Shown one piece after another: positions 1 to 8,784 of a DNA stretch of 64,000 nt (position 1 is the first letter of the stretch; each line of letters starts with the position of its first letter). The notes below the pieces were generated by a model. It was not told where the DNA came from. It was given only the letters and a program-made list of their open reading frames with translations, and did not search any database. Source of the DNA: Pseudorhodoferax sp. Leaf267 (GTDB taxonomy: Bacteria; Pseudomonadota; Gammaproteobacteria; Burkholderiales; Burkholderiaceae_C). The stretch covers positions 125,275 to 189,274 of the forward strand of contig NZ_LMMV01000001.1 in the NCBI RefSeq assembly GCF_001422405.1, in the 5' to 3' direction. A program made the position numbers and the translations under genes.

Positions 1-1
1 G

Positions 2-118
2 GCGCCGCAGGTGATCTACACACAGCCGCCGGTGGTGGTGGCCCCGCCGGTCTACGGCCCGCCCGTGGGGCTGAGCATCGGCGCGGAGTGGGGTGGCGGG
101 TACCGGCACTGGCGTTGA
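2..118 (+). CDS. C-terminal end of a proline/valine-rich exported protein (partial)
   Basis: The window opens inside this gene, and only its last 38 codons are visible. The residues are rich in Pro, Val and Tyr (for example QPPVVVAPPVYGPP) and end in a Gly/Trp/Tyr-rich tail closing with HWR. This resembles the PXPV-repeat small exported proteins found in Comamonadaceae, but the signal peptide and start lie outside the window. The frame is supported by its composition and by the hairpin that follows it. Function is unknown. Confidence 0.5.
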   Translation, partial: APQVIYTQPPVVVAPPVYGPPVGLSIGAEWGGGYRHWR

Positions 119-137
119 GCTGCGCGGCGCCCTGCGG

Positions 138-166
138 TGCGCGCTCGCCCATCGGGCGAGCGCGCA
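138..166 (+). terminator. Hairpin after the partial gene
   Basis: A 13-bp perfect stem (138-150 with 154-166) closes a 3-base loop about 20 bases after the stop of the preceding plus-strand gene. There is no T-run after it, so it is only a possible terminator. It sits next to the stronger minus-strand terminator at 170-203, which fits termination between converging genes. Confidence 0.4.
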
Positions 167-169
167 AGG

Positions 170-203
170 AAAAGGCCCGGCGATCGTCACCGATCGCCGG
201 GCC
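170..203 (-). terminator. Rho-independent terminator of the 75-residue gene
   Basis: A perfect 13-bp GC-rich stem (174-186 with 191-203) has a 4-base loop. Read on the minus strand it is followed directly by TTTT (complement of 170-173). It lies about 50 bases after the stop codon of the minus-strand gene at 251-478, so it is its likely terminator. Confidence 0.75.
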
Positions 204-250
204 TGTTGCATGGATCCAGGCGCCCCGCAGGGCGCCGGGCTCGCCGCGGA

Positions 251-478
251 TCAGGCAGCCGACTTGGCGGTCTTGCCTGCCTTGGCGACGTGCTTCTTGC
301 CGGCCTTCTTCGTGGTCTTGGCGTGCTTGGCAGCCTTCGGGGTCTTGGTGGGGGTAGCTGCGGTCATGGCGGCCGGGGCGGCTGCGGGCGCGGCGACCGG
401 CGCCGGTGCCTGCGCAAAGCTCAGGCTGGCGGCGGTGGCCAGGGCGGCGGCGATCAACAGGGACTTGGTCGTGTGCAT
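251..478 (-). CDS. Small exported Lys/Ala-rich protein with histone H1-like tail
   Basis: This 75-residue protein starts with a clear signal peptide (MHTTKSLLIAAALATAA, probable cleavage after SFA). An Ala/Pro stretch follows, then a tail of Lys, Ala, Thr and His (KAAKHAKTTKKAGKKH). The tail is of low complexity and strongly basic, like histone H1 or AlgP-type tails, but here it is exported. I chose the ATG at 478 because a GGAG lies 8 bases upstream and the signal peptide begins there; the longer open frame upstream has no such signal. A strong terminator follows. The function is unknown. Cell-envelope or anionic-polymer binding would fit its charge, but that is inference. Confidence 0.65.
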   Translation of the reverse strand: MHTTKSLLIAAALATAASLSFAQAPAPVAAPAAAPAAMTAATPTKTPKAAKHAKTTKKAGKKHVAKAGKTAKSAA

Positions 479-734
479 GGCAAAACTCCATTGGGCTGGA
501 CTCGTGGGAACTCCGAGTCGCTTGAGTCGGCTTGGCTGTTCGCCTTGCTTGCATCCGAAACGTGCGGGCCCGCGTCGCGGGTGACAGGGTTGCGCGCAGC
601 CCATGTTTCACTTGCAACACGGACCATGTTGCGAATGAAATCCGGGCGTTCGGCCCTGCAATGCGCACGTGCGCGGCAGAGCAGACCATGGAGTCCTCCC
701 GCGTCGACAGACGCATTCATCGAAGGAAAGCACC

Positions 735-1070
735 ATGTTCAGCAACACATCCGGCGTCGCCCTCCTGGCCGCGATGGCCAGCGCCAGCAGCTATGCCGCC
801 CCCGATGCCGAAGCCCTCGCCAACGCCTCGGCCAGCCTGCAGCGTGCGGGCGAAGACATCCGCAATGCCCGCGTCGAGCTGTACTGCGACCACCGCCACG
901 ACGCCGTCGCCGCCATCCGCCGCGCCACGCATGCACTGGAAGATGCACCGCGCGCCATCGACCCCGCGGCCCTGGCCTCGCTGGACGAAGCCGTCTGGGA
1001 AGCCCGCCACGACCACACCGACGCGGCCGTCGCCGCACTCGACGCGGCCATCCTGCGGCTGCACGCCTGA
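735..1070 (+). CDS. Hypothetical exported helical protein
   Basis: The 111-residue product has an N-terminal signal peptide (MFSNTSGVALLAAMASASSYA) followed by an Ala-rich, charged, probably all-helical mature region with many Asp, Arg and His residues. The ATG at 735 is preceded by the purine-rich ribosome site GAAGGAAAG (722-730). I do not recognise a family. It ends 6 bases before the stop of the convergent gene at 1077. Confidence 0.55.
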   Translation: MFSNTSGVALLAAMASASSYAAPDAEALANASASLQRAGEDIRNARVELYCDHRHDAVAAIRRATHALEDAPRAIDPAALASLDEAVWEARHDHTDAAVAALDAAILRLHA

Positions 1071-1076
1071 GCGCTG

Positions 1077-1301
1077 TCAGGCCTGCGTGAGCAGAACCTG
1101 GGCGTCCGCGCGCCACCAGTGCACGGCGGCGAAGTAGCCCTCCCACACGCAGCCGTTGCAGCCGCGGCCGCAGCAGGTCGTGGGCTCGGGCGGCGGGGCG
1201 CGAAAGCCCTCGATGCGCTCGTCCTGCAAACGGGCGGTGACCTGTGCGATGAGGGCACGCGCCGACGCCGCATCGCTGACGACGGGCCAGTCCAAGCTCA
1301 A
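1077..1301 (-). CDS. Small Cys-rich oxidoreductase-like domain protein
   Basis: The 74-residue protein carries the motif CCGRGCNGCVWEGYFAAV (residues 43-60), typical of the small 'oxidoreductase-like' Cys-rich family (PF09791). Its four cysteines could hold a metal or cluster; this has not been shown here. Upstream codons in this frame lie inside the hydrolase gene and look like shadow sequence. I therefore choose TTG at 1301, whose TTGA overlaps the hydrolase stop by 4 bases, with a second TTG at 1295 as alternative. It is the last gene of the mutS operon. Function is unknown. Confidence 0.6.
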   Translation of the reverse strand: MSLDWPVVSDAASARALIAQVTARLQDERIEGFRAPPPEPTTCCGRGCNGCVWEGYFAAVHWWRADAQVLLTQA

Positions 1302-2137
1302 GCGCCCAGGTTGCGCAGCGAGGCCTCGATCGCCGCTGCCGTGGCCAGAGGCCGCTCCATGGGGAACAGGTGGCTGCCGTCCAGCATGGTCACGCGCCCC
1401 GGGTCGCCGCGCCCGTCGGCACCGATCAGCCGCGCCGTCATCGCCATGCCCACCTGGCGCATCTCGGCCGACTCGCGCCCGCCCAGGAAGGCCAGCGGGC
1501 ACTTGAGCGGGTGGCGGCGCAGCAGCTGGTCCAGGTTGTCGGGCAGGGTGTTGTAGATCGCGGTCTCCACGTCGCGGTCGAAGCCGAGCACGCGGCGTTT
1601 GTGCTCGCCTTCACCTTCGTCGTGCGTGCCGTGCTCGATGTAGTCGGCCAGCACCTGCGGATCCCACCGGGCAAATACCTTCTTGTGCCGGAAGTGTTCC
1701 AGCGCAGCCGCCGCATCGGGCCAGGCATTGCGCCGCGCGCGGCTGATGCGGCCCGGCGAGACCGAGCCCACGAGCTGCGTGCGCTTGGCCAGGCCCAGCG
1801 TGGTCGCACGCCAGCCGCCCACCACGGGCGAGTCGATCAGCAGCACGCCGCGCGCCAGCGTGGGCGCCTGCGCCGCCGCCATCAGGCTCAGGAAGCCGCC
1901 CAGCGAGTGCCCGACCAGCCAGGCCGGCTGGCCGTGGCGCTGGGTCTGCTCGGTGGCGAAGTCCACCAGGTGCTGCACCAGGTGCGGCCAGTTGTTGGTG
2001 ACGGGGTACTTGGGGTCGTGGCCGTACTTGTCGACCGCTTCCACCGTGAAGCCGCGCTCGCGCAGGCTGGCGAACAGCACCCGGTAGGTGGAGGCCGGGA
2101 AGCTGTTGGCGTGCGAGAAGACGATCAGGCCCGGCAC
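1298..2137 (-). CDS. Alpha/beta hydrolase
   Basis: This is a serine-type alpha/beta hydrolase of about 279 residues. The nucleophile elbow GHSLGG is visible, preceded by an N-terminal strand and oxyanion segment (GLIVFSHANSFPAS). A late DGSHLFPMERP segment supplies the probable catalytic His. The substrate cannot be told from sequence. The start is uncertain: there is no ATG near the N-terminus, so I give GTG at 2137. A CTG at 2152 would overlap the upstream stop as CTGA, matching the NTGA overlaps at the other two junctions of this operon. The gene is co-directional with mutS and the Anbu-type peptidase and should be translationally coupled to them. Confidence 0.7.
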   Translation of the reverse strand: MPGLIVFSHANSFPASTYRVLFASLRERGFTVEAVDKYGHDPKYPVTNNWPHLVQHLVDFATEQTQRHGQPAWLVGHSLGGFLSLMAAAQAPTLARGVLLIDSPVVGGWRATTLGLAKRTQLVGSVSPGRISRARRNAWPDAAAALEHFRHKKVFARWDPQVLADYIEHGTHDEGEGEHKRRVLGFDRDVETAIYNTLPDNLDQLLRRHPLKCPLAFLGGRESAEMRQVGMAMTARLIGADGRGDPGRVTMLDGSHLFPMERPLATAAAIEASLRNLGA

Positions 2138-2148
2138 GGCGCCCAGGC

Positions 2149-2976
2149 TCAGATTAAACGTTCGTTGGGCGTGGTGATCTTGCGCAGCGGCTTGCTGCGG
2201 CCCGCTTCCACCATCAGCGGCAGCTCGGTCGGGCCGCCGGCCCATTGCGGGTCTTCGATGCTGTCGAACACCTCGCGCAGCTTCTGGCCCCAGCTGCCGT
2301 GCAGCATGCGGAAGTAGGGGTTGTGCTCGTCGATGCAGACCACCTTGCTGGTCTGGAAGTCGTCCACGCCGTAGACCACCAGGTCCAGCGGCAGGCCCAC
2401 CGAGAGGTTGGACTTGAGCGTGGAGTCCATGGACACCAGCGCGCACTTGGCGGCCTCGTCCAGCGGCGTGTCGGGCGTGATCACGCGGTCGAGCACGGGC
2501 TTGCCGTACTTGGATTCGCCGATCTGGAAGTAGGGCGTCTCGGGCGTGGCCTCGATGAAATTGCCGGCCGAGTAGACCTGGAACAGGCGCATGCCCTCGC
2601 CCTGGATCTGGCCGCCGAAGATCATCGAGCAGTTGAACTCCACGCCCGACTGGCGCAGTGCCACGGCGTCGCGGTCGTACACGTGGCGCACGGCCGAGCC
2701 CAGCACGCGCGCGGCGTCGAACATGCTGCGCGCGTTCCAGATGGTGATGGGCTCGCTGTCCTCGTGCTCCTGCAACTGCTCGACCTGCAGGATCTCGCGC
2801 ACCGACTGCGAGATGCTCAGGTTGCCGGCCGACAGCAGCACCATGAAGCGGTCTTCCGCGCGCTCGTAGACGATCATCTTGCGGAAGGTGCTGATCTGGT
2901 CGAGCCCGGCGTTGGTGCGCGAGTCGGACAGGAACACCAGGCCGGCGTTGAGTTTGATGGCGACGCAGTAGGTCAT
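2149..2976 (-). CDS. Anbu-type proteasome-like peptidase
   Basis: The 275-residue protein has the N-terminal-nucleophile fold of 20S proteasome beta and HslV subunits. It begins [20 protein letters not shown], so removal of Met1 would expose Thr2 as nucleophile. Asp18 and Lys33 occupy the places of the conserved proteasome Asp and Lys. Length and N-terminus fit the bacterial Anbu (ancestral beta subunit) family rather than HslV, which is about 175 residues. The partner genes often found with Anbu (alpha-E, circularly permuted ATP-grasp, transglutaminase-like) are absent here; it lies between mutS, overlapping by ATGA, and a hydrolase. The physiological substrate is unknown. BPH, another betaproteobacterial proteasome homologue, is a less likely alternative. 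Confidence 0.8.
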   Translation of the reverse strand: MTYCVAIKLNAGLVFLSDSRTNAGLDQISTFRKMIVYERAEDRFMVLLSAGNLSISQSVREILQVEQLQEHEDSEPITIWNARSMFDAARVLGSAVRHVYDRDAVALRQSGVEFNCSMIFGGQIQGEGMRLFQVYSAGNFIEATPETPYFQIGESKYGKPVLDRVITPDTPLDEAAKCALVSMDSTLKSNLSVGLPLDLVVYGVDDFQTSKVVCIDEHNPYFRMLHGSWGQKLREVFDSIEDPQWAGGPTELPLMVEAGRSKPLRKITTPNERLI

Positions 2977-5636
2977 GAGGGGGAGGCTTCCGTTGCCGCG
3001 GGCCCTGCGGCCTGTTCGCGGCGTGCGATGTTCTTCAAGCGGTACAGCGCATCGAGCGCCTCGCGCGGGGTCAGCGCGTCCGGGTCGATGGCGGCGAGCG
3101 CCGATTCTACGGGGCCGGGTCCCACGGCCTCGCTCACGGGCGGCGGCGCGAACAGGTCGATCTGCGCGCGGCTTTCGCTGGCCTGGGCCTCCAGGGTTTC
3201 AAGCGTGTGGCGCGCATGGTTGAGCACCGGCGTGGGCATGCCGGCCAACCGGGCCACCTGGATGCCGTAGCTGCGGCTTGCAGGGCCGGCCTGGATCTCG
3301 TGCAGGAACACGATGTCGCCACCGGCCTCGGCCGCGCTCACGTGCACGTTCTGCGCAGCGTGGTGCCTGGCGGGGAACTCGGTCAGCTCGAAGTAGTGCG
3401 TGGCGAACAGCGTGAAGGCCTGCGTGCGGTCGTGCAGCTGCGCGGCGATGCCCGATGCGAGCGCCAGCCCGTCGAAGGTGGAGGTGCCGCGGCCGATCTC
3501 GTCCATGAGCACCAGGCTGTGCCTGGTGGCGCCATGCAGGATCTGCGCGGCCTCGGTCATCTCGACCATGAAGGTCGATTGCGCATTGGCCAGGTCGTCG
3601 GCCGCGCCGATGCGCGTGTGGATCGCGTCGATGGGGCCGAGCCGGCAGCGTGTGGCCGGCACATGGCTGCCCATGCTGGCCAGCAGCACGATCAGCGCCA
3701 CCTGCCGCATGTAGGTGGACTTGCCGCCCATGTTGGGCCCGGTGATGACCTGCATGCGCTGGCGCACCGAGAGCTGCGTGTCGTTGGCGATGAAGGGGGC
3801 CTGCGAGGTCTCGGCCAGGCGCGCTTCCACGACCGGGTGGCGGCCACCCTCGATGGCGATGCACGGCTCTTTCACGAACTGCGGCGCGCACCAGTTGAGC
3901 GTGAGCGAGCGCTCGGCCAGCGTGGCCAGCACGTCCAGCGCGGCCAGGGCCTGGGCCAGGCGTGACAGCGCGGGCACGTAGGCCTGCAGCTGGCCCAGCA
4001 GCCGGTCGTAGAGCCACTTCTCGCGCGCCAGCGCGCGCTCCTGGGCCGACAGGGCCTTGTCCTCGAAGGCCTTGAGCTCGGGCGTGATGAAACGCTCGGC
4101 GTTCTTCAGCGTCTGGCGGCGCCGGTAGTCGGTGGGCACCTTGTCGAGCGCACCCTGCGTGACCTCGATGTAGAAGCCGTGCACTTTGTTGAACTGCACG
4201 CGCAGGTTGGCGATGCCGCTGCGCGCGCGCTCGCGCGTTTCCAGGTCGAGCAGGAAGGCGTCGCAGTTGGTCTGGATGGCGCGCAGCTCGTCCAGCTCGG
4301 CGTCATGGCCGGTGGCGATCACACCGCCGTCGCGCACCATGGCGGCGGGTTCCTCCAGGATGGCCGCGGCCAGCAGCGCGGCGCATCCCTCGGGCGGCTG
4401 CAGGTCCTGCGCGATGCCGGCCAGGAGGCCGTCCAGCCCCGTGAGGCGCGCCGCCAGTTCGCCGGACTTGACCAGCGCCAGTTGCAGCGCGACCAGCTCG
4501 CGCGGGCGGACCTGGTACAGCGCCGTACGCGCGCCGATGCGCTCCACGTCGCTCGTGCCCTTGAGCTGCTCGCGCAGCCGGTTCCATTGCGCCGGGCCAT
4601 GCGTCTCGCGCAATTGCGTGGTGGCCAGCAGGCGCGCATGGGCCTCGCTGCGGTCGCGCTGGGGCTCCAGCAGCCAGCGTTTGAGCAGGCGGCTGCCCAT
4701 GCCCGTCATGCAGGTGTCCATCAGCGAGAACAGCGTGGGGCTGTCTTCGCCGCGCAGCGTCTGCACCAGCTCCAGGTTGCGGCGCGTGCTGGTCGGCAGG
4801 TCGATGGCCGCGTCCGCCCGCGCCACGCGGATCGCCTGCAGGTGCGACAGCGCCTGGCCCTGCGTGTGCTCGGCGAAGGCCAGCAGGGCCGACGCAGCGG
4901 CATGGGCCTGGGGCAGGGCGTCCGCATGCCAGGCCGCCAGGCTGGCCACGCGCAGCTGCTCGCACAGCTTGCGCTGGCCCAGCGCGCTGTCGAACTGCCA
5001 GGCCGGGCGCGTGGAGATGGCCAGCGGCCCGCCCTGCGGCGACGTGAGGCGCAGGCCCTTGATGCGCGCCTCCAGCGCGTCGGGAACGTCGGCGCCCAGC
5101 AGCAGTTCGCTCGGCGAGATGCGGGCCAGCCAGACCGGCAGATCGTCCACGCGGCACTCGGCCAGGTGCAGTTCGGAATGCGTGAGGCTGAGCCAGGCCA
5201 GGCCGCAGGCCTGGCGCGGGCCGGGGTGCAGGGCCAGCAGCACGGACTCGGTCTTGTCGGCCAGCAGCGAGGCATCGGTCAGCGTGCCCGGCGTGACCAC
5301 GCGCACCACCTTGCGCTCCACCGGGCCCTTGCCCGTGACCTCGCCCACCTGTTCGCAGATGGCGACCGATTCGCCCAGGCGGATCAGCTTGGCGAGGTAG
5401 CCCTCCAGCGCGTGGAAAGGCACCCCGCACATCACCACCGGCGCACCGGCCGACTGGCCGCGCCGCGTGAGCGTGATGCCCAGCAGGTCGGCCGCGCGTT
5501 CCGCGTCGCTGTAGAACAGCTCGTAGAAATCGCCCATCCGGTAGAACACGAAGGTGCTCGGGTGCTCCGCCTTGATGGCCAGGTACTGCGCCATCATGGG
5601 GGTGTGGGCAGAAACGTCTACGGTGCGCGGATCCAT
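2973..5636 (-). CDS. mutS: DNA mismatch repair protein MutS
   Basis: MutS binds base mismatches and small loops and starts methyl-independent or methyl-directed repair with MutL. The 887-residue product has the usual MutS length. The mismatch-reading Phe-X-Glu motif is at residues 37-39 (GDFYE). The ATPase has Walker [10 protein letters not shown] near residue 635 and the [12 protein letters not shown] segment near 710. I chose the ATG at 5636 because MutS proteins begin shortly before the [10 protein letters not shown] segment; upstream ATGs at 5696 and 5744 would add a Pro-rich stretch unlike the family. It is the first gene of a four-gene overlapping minus-strand operon. Confidence 0.97.
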   Translation of the reverse strand: MDPRTVDVSAHTPMMAQYLAIKAEHPSTFVFYRMGDFYELFYSDAERAADLLGITLTRRGQSAGAPVVMCGVPFHALEGYLAKLIRLGESVAICEQVGEVTGKGPVERKVVRVVTPGTLTDASLLADKTESVLLALHPGPRQACGLAWLSLTHSELHLAECRVDDLPVWLARISPSELLLGADVPDALEARIKGLRLTSPQGGPLAISTRPAWQFDSALGQRKLCEQLRVASLAAWHADALPQAHAAASALLAFAEHTQGQALSHLQAIRVARADAAIDLPTSTRRNLELVQTLRGEDSPTLFSLMDTCMTGMGSRLLKRWLLEPQRDRSEAHARLLATTQLRETHGPAQWNRLREQLKGTSDVERIGARTALYQVRPRELVALQLALVKSGELAARLTGLDGLLAGIAQDLQPPEGCAALLAAAILEEPAAMVRDGGVIATGHDAELDELRAIQTNCDAFLLDLETRERARSGIANLRVQFNKVHGFYIEVTQGALDKVPTDYRRRQTLKNAERFITPELKAFEDKALSAQERALAREKWLYDRLLGQLQAYVPALSRLAQALAALDVLATLAERSLTLNWCAPQFVKEPCIAIEGGRHPVVEARLAETSQAPFIANDTQLSVRQRMQVITGPNMGGKSTYMRQVALIVLLASMGSHVPATRCRLGPIDAIHTRIGAADDLANAQSTFMVEMTEAAQILHGATRHSLVLMDEIGRGTSTFDGLALASGIAAQLHDRTQAFTLFATHYFELTEFPARHHAAQNVHVSAAEAGGDIVFLHEIQAGPASRSYGIQVARLAGMPTPVLNHARHTLETLEAQASESRAQIDLFAPPPVSEAVGPGPVESALAAIDPDALTPREALDALYRLKNIARREQAAGPAATEASPS

Positions 5637-5793
5637 GGGGGCTTGTGCTGCTGGTCGGGTCGTCGGTGGGGGCGCGATTTTCTCCAAGTTCCGCATGGCA
5701 CCCGGCAGACCGGCAAAAACCCGTCCCGGAGCCGTCCGTTCCATGGCGCGATCCGACGGGCGGGCGTTTCGACTGATCTGTCGGTCGACAACG

Positions 5794-5815
5794 ACTAATC
5801 TTTCTCGATATTAGT
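5794..5815. promoter_or_regulatory. Inverted repeat in the mutS/chemoreceptor intergenic region
   Basis: The divergent region 5637-5888 between mutS and the chemoreceptor gene is its own AT-richer stretch. It holds ACTAAT (5794-5799) and its complement ATTAGT (5810-5815), ten bases apart. This could be a regulator site or part of a promoter. I see no convincing sigma-70 or sigma-28 promoter that would settle its role. Confidence 0.25.
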
Positions 5816-5888
5816 GGCGAAGCTAGAGCTAATTTGTTGAAATTGGATGGTGTTGCCCAACGAGGGTGCGTCCGATGTGGAGGGGTCC

Positions 5889-7427
5889 ATGAAGCTTCGT
5901 CACCAAGTCATTGGTCTGGGAGTGGTGGCCGTCGTGCTGGCCGGACTGGTCGGCGGGATCGGGCTGTACCAGGCAGGGCGGCTGTCAGATGCCATCGAAC
6001 AATCGGTCGCCATGGGCTCGGCGCTGCAGAGCAGCCAGGAGGCCGACATGATGCACGACGCCGTGCGCAGCGACGTGCTGCTGGCGCTGCTGGGCGCGCA
6101 CAACCGCGACCCGGCCCAGATCGCCCAGGCGCGGCAAGGCTTGCAGGACCACGCCAGGACTTTCCAGAAGGCGCTGGCCACCTTGCAGCAGTTGCCGATC
6201 TCCGACGAGGTCAAGCAGACGGTGGCCCGCACCTTGCCGATGGTGACCACCTATACCGACAGCGCCACGCGCCTGCAGGCGCTGGCCGTCACCGACGCGG
6301 CGGCCGCGCAGGCCCAGGTGCCGGCGTTCCAGAAGGTGTTTTCCGACCTCGAAAGCCAGATGGCGCAACAGGCCGACCTGATCGGCAAGAAGAGCGAGGC
6401 CGTGCACGAGGCCGCCGCCGCCAGCGTGGCCACGGCACGGCTGCAGGTCGCGGCCTCGCTCGCGGTGGCTGCCGTGCTGCTCCTGTCTGCCGCGCTGTGG
6501 CTGGCGCGCCAGCTCTCGCAGCCCATGGCCAGCGCGGTCCACGTGGCCGACCAGCTGGCGCAGGGCGACCTCACGTCGGCCGTGCATCCCTGCGGCAACG
6601 ACGAGACGCGGCAACTGCTCGACGCCATGGCGCGCATGCAGTCGCGCTTCGGCGACATCGTGGTCAGCGTCAAGAGCAACGCCGACAGCCTGGCCAGCGC
6701 CAGCGTGCAGATCGCGCAGGGCAACCACGACCTGTCCGCCCGCACCGAGCAGCAGGCCAGCGCGCTGCAGCAGACGGCGGCGTCCATGGACCAGCTCAGC
6801 TCCACCGTCACGCAGAACGCCGACAGCGCGCGCCAGGCCAAGGAGCTGGCCGTGCGCGCCAGCGGCGTGGCGGCCCAGGGCGGTGAAGTCGTGGGCCAGG
6901 TCGTGCGCACCATGAAGGACATCGAAGACTCGTCGCGCAAGATCGCCGACATCATCGGCGTGATCGACGGCATCGCGTTCCAGACCAACATCCTCGCGCT
7001 GAACGCGGCGGTGGAAGCGGCCCGTGCCGGCGAGCAGGGCCGCGGCTTCGCCGTCGTCGCGTCCGAAGTGCGCGGCCTGGCCGTGCGCTCGGCCGAAGCC
7101 GCCAAGGAAATCAAGGCCTTGATCGCCACCAGCGTGCAGCGCGTGGCGGTGGGCACCGGGCTGGTCGACAAGGCCGGCACGACCATGGGCGAAGTCGTCG
7201 TTGCCATCCGCCGCGTCACCGACATCATGGGCGAGATCAGCACCGCCAGCGACGGTCAGGCCAGCGGCGTCTCGCAGGTCGGCCAGGCCGTCACGCAGAT
7301 GGACCAGACGACGCAGCAGAACGCGGCCCTGGTCGAGGAGATGGCGGCTGCCGCCAGCAGCCTCAAGGGCCAGGCCCAGGCGCTGGTCGATGCGGTGTCG
7401 GTGTTCCGCACGCGGAGCCTTGCATGA
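5889..7427 (+). CDS. Methyl-accepting chemotaxis protein
   Basis: This 512-residue transmembrane chemoreceptor would pass periplasmic ligand binding to CheA/CheW. Residues 7-27 form the first membrane helix. A helical four-helix-bundle-type periplasmic domain follows to about 190, then a second membrane helix (about 190-213), HAMP, and the signalling coiled coil. The coiled coil has the invariant hairpin segment ([20 protein letters not shown]). It ends VFRTRSLA, with no NWETF-type CheR-docking pentapeptide. The ATG at 5889 starts directly at the signal anchor and has GGAGGGG upstream, though only 3 bases away; an ATG at 5847 is the alternative. The ligand is unknown. Its stop overlaps the next gene by ATGA. 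Confidence 0.92.
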   Translation: MKLRHQVIGLGVVAVVLAGLVGGIGLYQAGRLSDAIEQSVAMGSALQSSQEADMMHDAVRSDVLLALLGAHNRDPAQIAQARQGLQDHARTFQKALATLQQLPISDEVKQTVARTLPMVTTYTDSATRLQALAVTDAAAAQAQVPAFQKVFSDLESQMAQQADLIGKKSEAVHEAAAASVATARLQVAASLAVAAVLLLSAALWLARQLSQPMASAVHVADQLAQGDLTSAVHPCGNDETRQLLDAMARMQSRFGDIVVSVKSNADSLASASVQIAQGNHDLSARTEQQASALQQTAASMDQLSSTVTQNADSARQAKELAVRASGVAAQGGEVVGQVVRTMKDIEDSSRKIADIIGVIDGIAFQTNILALNAAVEAARAGEQGRGFAVVASEVRGLAVRSAEAAKEIKALIATSVQRVAVGTGLVDKAGTTMGEVVVAIRRVTDIMGEISTASDGQASGVSQVGQAVTQMDQTTQQNAALVEEMAAAASSLKGQAQALVDAVSVFRTRSLA

Positions 7428-8086
7428 GCGCGCCGCGCCACGTGGCGCACTTGGCCCGCCCGGTGGCCCTGGTCTGCCTCATGGCGCTGGCCAGCACCAG
7501 TTGGGCCGGCCGCCCGCTGACCGTGGACGACGCCAACGTCGCAGAGGTGGGCGGCGGCCAGCTGGAAAGCTGGTACAGCCGCCCGGCCAGCCGCGACAAG
7601 CTGTGGACCACCGCGTTCGGCGTGGGCGTGCTGGACGGGCTGGAACTGGGCGGGGCGGTCGAGCGCGATTTCTCCGGCCCCGCCACCGCCACCGCGCTGC
7701 AGGCCAAGCTGCGGCTCACCCCCTCACGCGAAGGCGGCTGCAACATCGGCGCTGTGGTCGGCCGCGCGCACTTCAACCGTGGCGGCGGGCAGGCGACCTA
7801 TGTGAATGGGCTGTTCACCTGCAACATCGAAGGCGGGCCGCTGCACGTGAACCTGGGCGCCAACCGCGCCGACGGCGGCCCGACGCTGAAGACCTGGGGC
7901 GCGGCCAAGGAGTTCGAACTGGGCGATGTCACGGCGCACGTCGAGCTCTTCGGCCAGCAGCACGCCAAGCCGACGCTGCAGTTCGGGCTGCGGCGCGAGG
8001 TGGTCAAGAACGTGCAGGTGGACGGGACGCTGGGGCGGTCCGATGGCAAGGCGGTGTTCAGCGTGGGGGTGCGGGTGGGGTGGTGA
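7424..8086 (+). CDS. Exported protein, probable small outer-membrane barrel
   Basis: The 220-residue product has an N-terminal signal peptide (cleavage probably after SWA, about residue 28). The mature part has alternating polar/apolar strands and many Gly and aromatic residues, and ends GVRVGW; a terminal aromatic is typical of outer-membrane barrels. I do not recognise a named family. The ATG overlaps the chemoreceptor stop (ATGA at 7424-7427), so the two should be translated together. That suggests, without proving, a link between this envelope protein and sensing. Confidence 0.65.
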   Translation: MSAPRHVAHLARPVALVCLMALASTSWAGRPLTVDDANVAEVGGGQLESWYSRPASRDKLWTTAFGVGVLDGLELGGAVERDFSGPATATALQAKLRLTPSREGGCNIGAVVGRAHFNRGGGQATYVNGLFTCNIEGGPLHVNLGANRADGGPTLKTWGAAKEFELGDVTAHVELFGQQHAKPTLQFGLRREVVKNVQVDGTLGRSDGKAVFSVGVRVGW

Positions 8087-8109
8087 GCGCGCGCGGCGGT
8101 CCGCGGGCC

Positions 8110-8304
8110 ATGGCAAGCGCCCCGGCATCGCCCGCTCGGCAACTGCGAGAATCGACCGCGCAACGAGTCGAGCCCGAAGAGCTCGGGTTGGTCTGCCGCG
8201 CCTTCCCCACCAACCAGGTGCAGCGCATGGTGCGCGATGGCGTGATCACCGATGCCGTGACCGTTGCCTGCCTCGGCCTGCTCATGCTGCATGGCCTGCT
8301 TTGA
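8110..8304 (+). pseudogene. Probable C-terminal remnant of a NUDIX hydrolase
   Basis: An open frame of 64 codons ends with residues patterned like the C-terminus of ADP-ribose-pyrophosphatase-type NUDIX proteins (VQRMVRDGVITDAVTVA, then LGLLMLHGLL). Compare RDGTVTDAKTLSAALWL in the intact NUDIX gene at 48839-49435. The NUDIX box itself and the first roughly 130 residues of such a protein are missing, and the preceding gene ends only 23 bases upstream. I read it as a decayed fragment. A short expressed ORF cannot be excluded, but no ribosome site is evident at the ATG at 8110. Confidence 0.4.
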
Positions 8305-8433
8305 GCAAGCCGCGACCCGGGCCGCATTCGGCGCCCACGTGGCCTGGCATCTGCAGCGCAAGGGCCGCGCCTGCCGGTCGACGAAGGGGCGGGAACTGCC
8401 AACTTGTTCGTCTTCGAAACAAATTTACTCAGC

Positions 8434-8470
8434 GATTGGGTTGCATGCTGAGCGAGTGAGTGGCCCAATC
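8434..8470 (+). promoter_or_regulatory. Hairpin just upstream of the orphan flagellar gene start
   Basis: GATTGGG (8434-8440) pairs with CCCAATC (8464-8470), leaving 5 bases before the ATG at 8476. No Shine-Dalgarno sequence precedes that ATG, so a leader fold at the start codon may affect initiation. The bases just upstream (8401-8433) are AT-rich compared with the surroundings and could hold the promoter. Confidence 0.3.
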
Positions 8471-8475
8471 CCCCC

Positions 8476-8778
8476 ATGGCCTCCATTTCATCGATCTCCC
8501 TGAGCGGCATGCAGGTCGCGCAGCAACGCCTGCAGGTGTCCGCGCACAACGTCGCCAATGTGCAGACCGAGGGCTTTCGCCGGCAAGAGGTCGAGCAGCA
8601 GGCACTGCCCGACGGCGGTGGCGTGCAGGCGCGCACGGAGCGGGCCGCGGAGGCGGGGCCGTCGCTGGTGACGGACATGGTCGGCGCGCTGGCGGCCAAG
8701 AATTCCTTCCTCGCCAATCTCGCGGTGTTTCGCACTGTCGAGCAGACCCTGGGCCGTCTGCTGGACGACCGGGCCTGA
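8476..8778 (+). CDS. Orphan flagellar basal-body rod-like protein (FlgC/FlgB type)
   Basis: The 100-residue protein opens with the rod/hook family N-terminal motif (SISLSGMQVAQQRLQ, then AHNVANVQTEGFRRQEV), which packs into the axial flagellar core. The C-terminal helix (FLANLAVFRTVEQTLGRLLD) also fits the axial family. At 100 residues it is shorter than the usual FlgB or FlgC (about 135-140) and lacks most of the middle domain. No other flagellar gene is nearby. It may be a specialised axial-like protein or a reduced paralogue. The ATG at 8476 is preceded only by a C-run. Confidence 0.7.
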   Translation: MASISSISLSGMQVAQQRLQVSAHNVANVQTEGFRRQEVEQQALPDGGGVQARTERAAEAGPSLVTDMVGALAAKNSFLANLAVFRTVEQTLGRLLDDRA

Positions 8779-8784
8779 TCCCGC

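Noticed and set aside
5760-5888. A sigma-28 promoter for the chemoreceptor gene
   Set aside because: No match to TAAA with GCCGATAA at the right spacing was found; only the small inverted repeat at 5794-5815 was kept.
8264-8503. A 79-codon frame across the start of the flagellar-rod-like gene
   Set aside because: It overlaps the real gene in another frame, has odd Cys/Arg/Pro composition and no ribosome site.
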